A stretch of 64,000 nucleotides of DNA from Ashinkailepas kermadecensis (taxonomy: Eukaryota > Arthropoda > Thecostraca > Neolepadidae). The translations under genes were made by a program, and so were the position numbers. The notes under the pieces were generated by a model that saw nothing but the letters and a program-made list of their open reading frames with translations, did no database searches and was not told the DNA's origin. This document shows, in pieces, positions 57,362 through 64,000 of the stretch. Within the stretch, counting starts at the first letter, position 1. Each line of letters starts with the position of its first letter. The DNA is taken from the NCBI GenBank assembly GCA_034440615.1, contig JAOTOM010003694.1, positions 1 through 64,000 of the forward strand, in the 5' to 3' direction.

Positions 57362-57655
57362 ATGCCTTTCACATCAGGAACCACAAAACCTCAATATCCC
57401 TTATGGAGAATGATTGGTCCTGAACCCTGTGCTGATGAAGAATGCACATGGCATGGTTGGATTAAACAAAATAATGTATCAGGACTGAAAAAAAATGTTT
57501 CCAATAGGAAATTTGAATCCATTCATTCCATGCACCACCATAGGCATTATGTTAAATTTGGAAATCATTATGTCGCATTGGCAACAACAAAAGTATACAA
57601 ATTTACACCTGTGATTAGCATGCTCCAACTGTTACCCATCGAAAGCCAGCATTAA
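57362..57655 (+). CDS. Doubtful 97-codon ORF
   Basis: No family recognised. The frame begins ATG at 57362 in AT-rich DNA and includes CADEECTWHGWIKQNN and a His-rich HSMHHHRHYVKFGNHYV. There is no signal peptide or membrane segment. Its composition is not that of simple repeat, which is the only reason to list it. It directly follows a diverged foldback repeat and may be a relic of mobile DNA. Confidence 0.15.
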   Translation: MPFTSGTTKPQYPLWRMIGPEPCADEECTWHGWIKQNNVSGLKKNVSNRKFESIHSMHHHRHYVKFGNHYVALATTKVYKFTPVISMLQLLPIESQH

Positions 57656-60600
57656 TAGCAATTAGCCACAGTCGCCGCAACAGCATCGGCAGAAACAAAC
57701 AGAATTCCTACAAGGGGTATGCCAGATAATAGGAGTCAAAGAAGATAATAAAGCAGCACCTACCAGTTACTATTCCCACAGCACCTGCTCTTTTCCCCGA
57801 GGCGCACACCTGAGGAGAAAGAAAACAGAAAAATAGCAATGGCTTTCTCCCCAGCTTCGTACCTTCGCCGTTGTTTAGACCCTTCCCTCGATAGGCCTTG
57901 GGCTGGCCGGGCTGGCCTTAACCTTCATCAGAGCTGGCAGCGACTTGTGTTACATTGTCACAAAAACAATGCAATTGAGAAAAGCTGCTCTTTTACCTTT
58001 GTGAACAAAGATTTCATCCCATTGGCTGAGTTCAAACCATTAAGCCAATCACCAGCCTCCGTACAGTCAGCCGGAGTTGACGAAAGACCAGTAAGCGGCT
58101 ATTAATCCCAGTCATTTAGCAGTGTATAAGAACATGACGGCTAAATTTCCATTTTCCCGGAGTGGGAGAAATTAGTTGTCGGAGTGGCATAAACATGTTT
58201 GCCACCAGTTTGTGGTGTATTGAAACAATGTAGGTCATGAAATGGAAGGACACTGAAATTTCTGGTTATATGGTGGTCCATTTGACTGTAAAATGTAACC
58301 AGATTTGAAGAACGTTTTGGTACCATTTAGGTCATTTTCTTGCGTAGAATCCATCGGATATCTTTTTGTTTTATTGCTCTGGACTGGTCCAGGATGCAAA
58401 ACGATCAGTTTTGTTCATGTCAAGTTATGTAGAACATCTCAATCTTCAAGGAAACAAAAAGGAATGCATTATTTATGGCCTTTCTTGGCCGTAGTTTAAA
58501 AAGCTCCGACCGGAGTGGGAGCTGGAGAGCCGCGAATCCATCGAATCCAAGAAGCGCCGTTCGGGTCTGGCCAGTCTGGGAATGGTGGTTTCCCTTCATT
58601 AGGCGAGCCGAGAATAGAGGTTTCTTTCACTTGGCGAGGAATTTTTATTGTATGCACCGAGTTGCCCACTGGATGGAAAGAGACGAAAGAGGCTCGTTGT
58701 AGGCATCGCCAACCTTGGTAGGAACGACCTACGTATCTATTATCGATATCTTCGCCATTGAAATTATTGGCTGGGATAAGCCTCGTGAGTTGTATGATGG
58801 GATATTGTCCGATAATTCAGGGACCAGGTAGTGAGACTACTAGTTGATCTCGTGTGGTATCGGCCGACGTAAGAACTGAGGCCCAATTGAGGTTTCTTGA
58901 AATTGAATTATTCTTGTTTGTGTAAACTTCAGTATCAAAGCAGAAATATAGCTACCTAGCTAGAATGATGTATGCACAACCGACTTAATGTTGAGAAGTA
59001 TGGGTAGCCATAGCAAACTTGTGATTCCTTATATTTTGCAGTGATGCACATCTGTATCCCTCTGTTGGTACCCATGCATGCAGTGGCACAACCTAGGACA
59101 GGGTTGTTTTATATTCTGGGGGGGGGGGAGGACAAGTTGACCCTTAGTGTTTGCTTTACTTCTGAAATGACTTCAACTTTTAACATGGGACTCTATGGAG
59201 TGTGCCCCCAATCTATTTCACCCTGCCCATTGCCTTTCATGTATTTCCCCCTCCCCAATAATTTTCATAAATGAACATCCATGACCTGGAAATAGTATTT
59301 TCATAAGTGTGTTCTTAATGTGTTGGATTTGGATGGAAGAACCTTTCAGCTTGTTTTGTTTTGTTTTGGAAATAAAGCTTTCATTTTTGTAAGACAATAT
59401 ATTTTCAGGAATAAGGGATTTGTCCCCTTCAGTGCATGGATACAGTAACTCGCAAGCATTGTTGTGCTCTAACAAAATGTTTCAGAAAATTGTGAAATGC
59501 ACCCCACCTCATACCCCAATAAACTCCATTATTTGGCTTTTTTTGTCCCTGCAGCTTCCTGAACATTCCTATGCCATGACAAATCATAATATATGTCCAC
59601 AAATATTTTGGGGATGTGATTGCTTTTGTGATTTGCAAGTTGTGTAGGGACTTCTCTAGTTCTCTAGTTCTGTCTAGCCTTGCATTCTTCTGAACACTAC
59701 TGATTCCAGCATTTTCACAAATGAATAATGTACACATGAGGGAGTGGCTGTTTATTAATTCACATGCTTCAGACAATTGCATACCACCTGCACCATTTCA
59801 TGGAACAAATACATTGGTATTAATGTTGTATGCAGATTGCAGAGTGATCCTTAAGCATCTACTGTCACCTGTTGCACATGCTAGCAAGCTGGCACTCGTC
59901 TAGTCTTGCTTGCATCTAATTTTCTGTTCCACTTCGGCATCCTCTTGGAATGTTGCTGCAGCTCCCATGGTCACCTGAAATAGCAAATGTGCATTATCCT
60001 CAATGATGTTGCCAAGTTGCTGTGGCAAGGACATAACATGGCTAGACAAGATGAAGAGCACAAAAACTAGAAGGGTTTTTCATTATCAGCCATTGATTAC
60101 CATATGTTATAGGCCCTTGGAGTTACCATATGTTATATGGTAACTTCATATGTTATATGGTTATACCGTATTGATTACCATATGTTATAGGCCCTGCATC
60201 CTCTGCTTCATCACAATCCAATAATACTATTGGATTATTACAGCTGGTTGAGATTGCTGTTTAAGCAAGGCTCTTCACGATATATCATGTAATGTAAGGA
60301 GTGGATTTTGTTTGGGAGTGTATAATTCTTTGGATGACAAAAGTTCCAAAAAAAGGACCATATTTCCAACACTGCTCGCTACTATTACCGCCCCCGACTG
60401 GGGTGACCATTTGGAAGCTGGCCAGGCCGGGTCGGGTGCGAGCCACCAGGCGGCCGTGCCAGACTATGTGGGTATGTGAAACTCCCTGTTTAAATTGTGC
60501 TATGCAGCTAGGCTTAGCATGGCTTAGCATGGACTCGAATTCCGTAAGATCTCCCAGGCACAGATTCCTACTAAGTTCCTTTAGTGAAGGTGTAAGTTGG

Positions 60601-63572
60601 TTGGTTATTTGGGTTTTAGGGCGCATCGACCAGGTTTGGTCATTTAGCGCCCAGTGAGTAAAGGTGTAAGATGACCAATGAATTCACTGCGCCATAAAGC
60701 CCAAATATTAATTACTGTCAACACAATGTTCCGCAGGTAACGGAGTAGAAGTCGCTGGTGTGTGATCTAATACCTTTTTTAAGCAAAGAACATTGTTTAC
60801 CATCCTAGGGATTTCAATCCGTGGCCCCCACCTGCAGTTATTTCTCATTTTGAACAAAATGTCTGTATGTTGTTCCCGACCAACCCGTTCTTGTTGTTGT
60901 TGTAGCACCAACTCCGTTCAATGTTCTGTATGTTGTTCTAAGGGCCTGAGTTTGCCCGTAAGCACCAACTCCGTTTTTGGAAGAGATCGTGCGCTCGATT
61001 TAATCAGGTGTGGAGCTTTATGGTTGTTCCCAGACACACTGCTTCAGTTACTTTTTTATATGTGTGTGGGACCAAGTACGATGTCGATACCAGTTCATGT
61101 GTATATGACTCGCTTACAAACTGAAATACTTCGTTGTGCACTTGTATTTCCCATATTCGATGTGGGCCTCCATGAAAGATGGTGTGATTTTTTTGTTTAG
61201 TGACCATATTCTAGCAGTTATTGATATTTCTGAGTCATATCAGGTCGACACGTGCAAATTGTACTTCAAGGCCAAACATGTTAACTTGTGTATTGATTAA
61301 GATCAATAGTGCGAGTGATCACCATTTGTGACCATAGATCATGTCCTCCACCTGTGATATTGCCTAAATTCGTTATTAGATGCGTATCGTCGAAATGAAA
61401 GAACAACCTAAAGTCACTGTTGTTCTTTGCAAACTTGGTAAGAGGAGTCGCCCCACTGATAACTCGCATCACAGCCATGAGCCACATGTTGGCGATTTTG
61501 ATGTTCTTGATCAAGGACGGTTGTTCATTACCTTCGTTGTACTATTGGTGCCGTGGAAAATGGATTGGAAGTGTTTTACACATTTTAGCTTGAGAGCCTA
61601 AAGGTAATTTAGGATGTTCACCCGCTAGATTCAATGTCAACTTGAGGTGTTTTTTGCAAACATCAAGGATGTCCAGACACCCCAACAGTGTACTTTTCTC
61701 CACCTGTGCAGCGCCAAATTTGAAGGATGTGGACGAAATGGAAGAAAGTGGTGGGCCTGTGCACATCCTGAAAGCATGCTGGTGAAGTTGGAGGCTGCTC
61801 TGCCAGGAAGTGTCGTGCTGCAGTTGCGTAGTCAGCGTCTCCGTGCGGGTTAAAGGTCAACGACGGTGCACAACACATAACGAACAAAGACACACTGGAA
61901 TTAACGTGTACTGGAACGTATCAGACCGTGTTTCACAATCCATAATTTGTAACTAGCATGAGGAAGCATGCACTTTTGCCTATTCGGAAGAAAACATTAT
62001 TTATCGTCTGTGTGGCCGAGTTGTCAAATGACCCGACCCACCCCTGGGCGGGAGCGTTGTCGGGAGTCGCCATGTCGGATCCACGCGTCTCCGATACTTC
62101 TCGGTAGACACACACCATCAGGAGGAATCAGACAAGCATTGCTTTGGTCGTAATATGCCTCATAAGTAATCCTGAACTTTCGACCGAGGGAGGTGCACTT
62201 TTTTTAAAGCGACCTGTCCGAGCCTCCAAGCGGCAAGACGTGATTCATTGTTAGTCTCTGCTTTTGGACAACACATGTGGTCTTTTGGTAGGCATCATAG
62301 CAGGGACCTTGACTTGCTATTTGATCGGTCTTGTTAGGGGTGTCGTTCTATGAGTTTTGATGGGCCATGTGTCCTCGCAATGATTGAATTGTTGAACTCC
62401 CCCTCTCCTCAATGTCTTACAGACTTAACATGGACCTATTTAACTTGACCCCTAGTAATGGAGGGCCTCAGGTAATATATGCATTTGGCCACATTTTTTT
62501 TGTGTGGGGAGGGGAATAAAACGTCGTCCGTGAGACTTGTGCTCGAGGTACCCAAGACACTTGGTATTCGCACGTTCGACGCTGGGAAGCCGATACTAAG
62601 TGAGTGGTCAATACTGCCCATGAGCACCGCTTAATGTTGTCTACTATTTGCCGAGGCCCCCTGGAGAGGGAGGGGCTCCCCTGTCGGCGAAAAAATTTAA
62701 CGTTCCTGGGTTAATTTGTAGGCTCATGTCTGGGAACCACTCAGTTGTGCCGCGCCGTAGGTGGAAGCAACTATCCTCCATACACACTTAGTCCATTTCA
62801 TGTATGGATGGCATGATCTCATACATTTTGCACCTCTTAGTAACCAGGAGGAAAGTTCACGGGATGAGGGTCCGATTTTTTACATTGTCGGCCTCTCGTG
62901 AAAACTATTCCTGTATCGGTTTTGATTCATCCCCTAAACTAATTCCTTGCTTCGGGTTAAGTGATTAGTTAAAATAATATGTTACCGATTTCAAAATGCA
63001 TTTTAAGTAGTGGTGTTCCTTATTTGTCTTTATCACGAACATTTTTGTTTGTATCTGACACTTGCAGAGTGAACCTGAGATTACTGTTTACTAAGAGTGG
63101 AATTAGTAATAAAGTGGAATAAAGCAAATCCCCCAAACGTGAGACATATTTATTGCTTTCTTCCATCAATCACAGTGTATTATTGGCAGAATAACCCGAG
63201 TTTAAGAGCCGATAGATAACATTGGACAATGCATCAAAGTGCAATGAATGTACATCGCTCCCTTTTCAAATAGCGTCACTTGCTTTCGAGCTGGCAAAAC
63301 AGAAGACATTTTTCTGGAAGGATAACTTTTTGGATGACAAAGCTCACTGACAAGGCTGTTTTTATTCAAGCCCTCACCTGCTTGTCATGTGGGCTGTAGG
63401 AGCTGTAGGAGTGCTATTTCTAGGCTTTGAGATTATGCATCTGGGCCTGAAGGTGGGGCTTTCAGATATACAGTGGGAGGTAGGGAACTGGATATTATTG
63501 AAGAGGAAGGAGACTTAGGTATGTTGGTAGGTAGGTAGGTATGAGCAAGGAAGTTATGACACAAACTGCTTA
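57656..63572. other. No gene recognised in this long stretch
   Basis: Contains a SINE-tail-like end on the minus strand (60596-60655: gttggttatttgggttttag then gcgcatcgacc), a short internal duplication at 60093-60196, a G-run at 59120-59130 followed by C-rich text similar to 7185-7290, and a gtaggtaggtaggtatg run at 63523-63542. It probably lies within the CRAT intron, but no exon can be proved. Confidence 0.4.
60093..60196. repeat. Local duplication of ttaccatatgttata
   Basis: attgattaccatatgttata with ggccct occurs at 60097 and 60171 and is bracketed by ttaccatatgttatatggtaa-like text that can fold on itself. Confidence 0.75.
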
Positions 63573-63971
63573 GCCCGTGTGTGACCGCACTTGGAATATT
63601 GTGTACATTCATGGACCCCTCACATAGCAGATCCATAGGTATGCTTAAAAGAGTGCAGCACAAAGCCACTAGACTTATCACCGGACTAGGTAGCCTGGGA
63701 TGTGGAGAAAAGGGGACGAGTGGTCTAGGGGTAAGATGCTCGTCTCGCAATCGAAAGATTGTGAGTTCGAATCTCACCTGTCGCTACTCTTCGCCCGCGA
63801 CCAATCGGCGTGAGAGATTGGCGACGCTATATTATGACTGTCGTATTATGACGTTATATTATGACTGGCCGACGTGTCGTAAAAACCAATAACCAGCGGG
63901 ATGTGGAGAAGAGCTTATGCCCTTAGATATGCACTCACTCAAGAACAGGAGATTAATGTGTGATATGATTT
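63573..63971 (+). pseudogene. LINE reverse-transcriptase C-terminal relic, split by a SINE
   Basis: Read through one stop and one frame change, the text gives PHLEYCVHSWTPHIADP, then LKRVQHKATRLITGLGSLG and, beyond the SINE, LMPLDMHSLKNRRLMCDMI. This is the well-known end of the reverse transcriptase of non-LTR elements of the CR1/Jockey type (VRPHLEYCVxxWxP, LERVQRxATRxIxGL, LxLxSLxxRRxxxDLI). Only the last 90 codons or so are present, so it is 5'-truncated or cut by the window's end. The SINE at 63710-63897 lies within it. Confidence 0.88.
63710..63897 (+). mobile_element. tRNA-derived SINE, copy 5
   Basis: Same family, plus strand. The perfect 13-bp target duplication gggatgtggagaa lies at 63697-63709 and 63898-63910. 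The body carries an extra duplicated tattatgac stretch (about 63830-63866) not seen in the other copies. It sits in a LINE relic, so it is younger than that relic. Confidence 0.95.
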
Positions 63972-64000
63972 AAATGTTGCAATCATTAAAGGGTTAGATA

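Noticed and set aside
63719..63780. A functional tRNA gene
   Set aside because: The tRNA-like head is followed by the same body and tail in five places with target duplications, so it is a SINE; no foldable acceptor stem closes it.

Overview
The window looks like nuclear DNA of an arthropod, quite possibly a crustacean. It has spliced exons with GT/AG borders, very long simple-sequence tracts, tRNA-derived SINEs, several classes of DNA transposon, a Penelope-like element and short runs of the arthropod telomere motif TTAGG/CCTAA scattered inside repeats. Gene density is very low. Only one cellular gene can be named, the 5' part of a carnitine O-acetyltransferase gene on the + strand near 52.7-54.7 kb. 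The rest is repeats, relics and unassigned DNA. The arthropod call is inference from the telomere-like motif and repeat style; no species can be named.

Layout. 0.8-4.4 kb: a tandem repeat of about 270-295 bp, split by a 2.8 kb hAT-like non-autonomous transposon (1199-3981). A second copy lies inverted at 8567-11453. Both carry the same nested 0.56 kb MITE, and a free copy of that MITE lies at 44711-45274. 4.8-8.5 kb: short-unit GC-rich repeat, a hairpin made of two Penelope tails, and two foldback elements each holding a smaller MITE rich in TGACGTCA. 12-16 kb: a SINE, microsatellites (including one of 650 bp) and small tandem repeats. 16160-20010: a 3.85 kb DNA transposon with terminal inverted repeats of about 440 bp and a decayed transposase-like gene whose family I know only from unnamed arthropod and hydrozoan proteins. 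20-25 kb: mostly unassigned, with one membrane-protein-like ORF. 25.3-29 kb: GGGCCC-type repeat elements and a Penelope-like relic. 29.5-31.4 kb: an unassigned GC-rich ORF, a SINE and a short dispersed duplication. 31.9-42.7 kb: a giant imperfect inverted repeat, with 2.8 kb arms made of short GGGCCC-type units around a 5.2 kb spacer. 44.7-49 kb: MITEs and foldback elements with TTAGG-like loops. 52.4-54.7 kb: the CRAT exons, the first of them bordered by tandem copies of splice-site-like sequence. 55-64 kb: probably the large next intron of CRAT, with two SINEs, one of which sits in a LINE relic.

The most interesting items are the transposon at 16160-20010 with its unnamed transposase family, the ladder of splice-acceptor copies ahead of the first CRAT exon, the AG|GT repeat units just after it, and the 10.8 kb palindrome. 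No RNA gene, CRISPR array or complete protein-coding gene was recognised. Boundaries come from reading the sequence by eye and most are good to within a few bases only.
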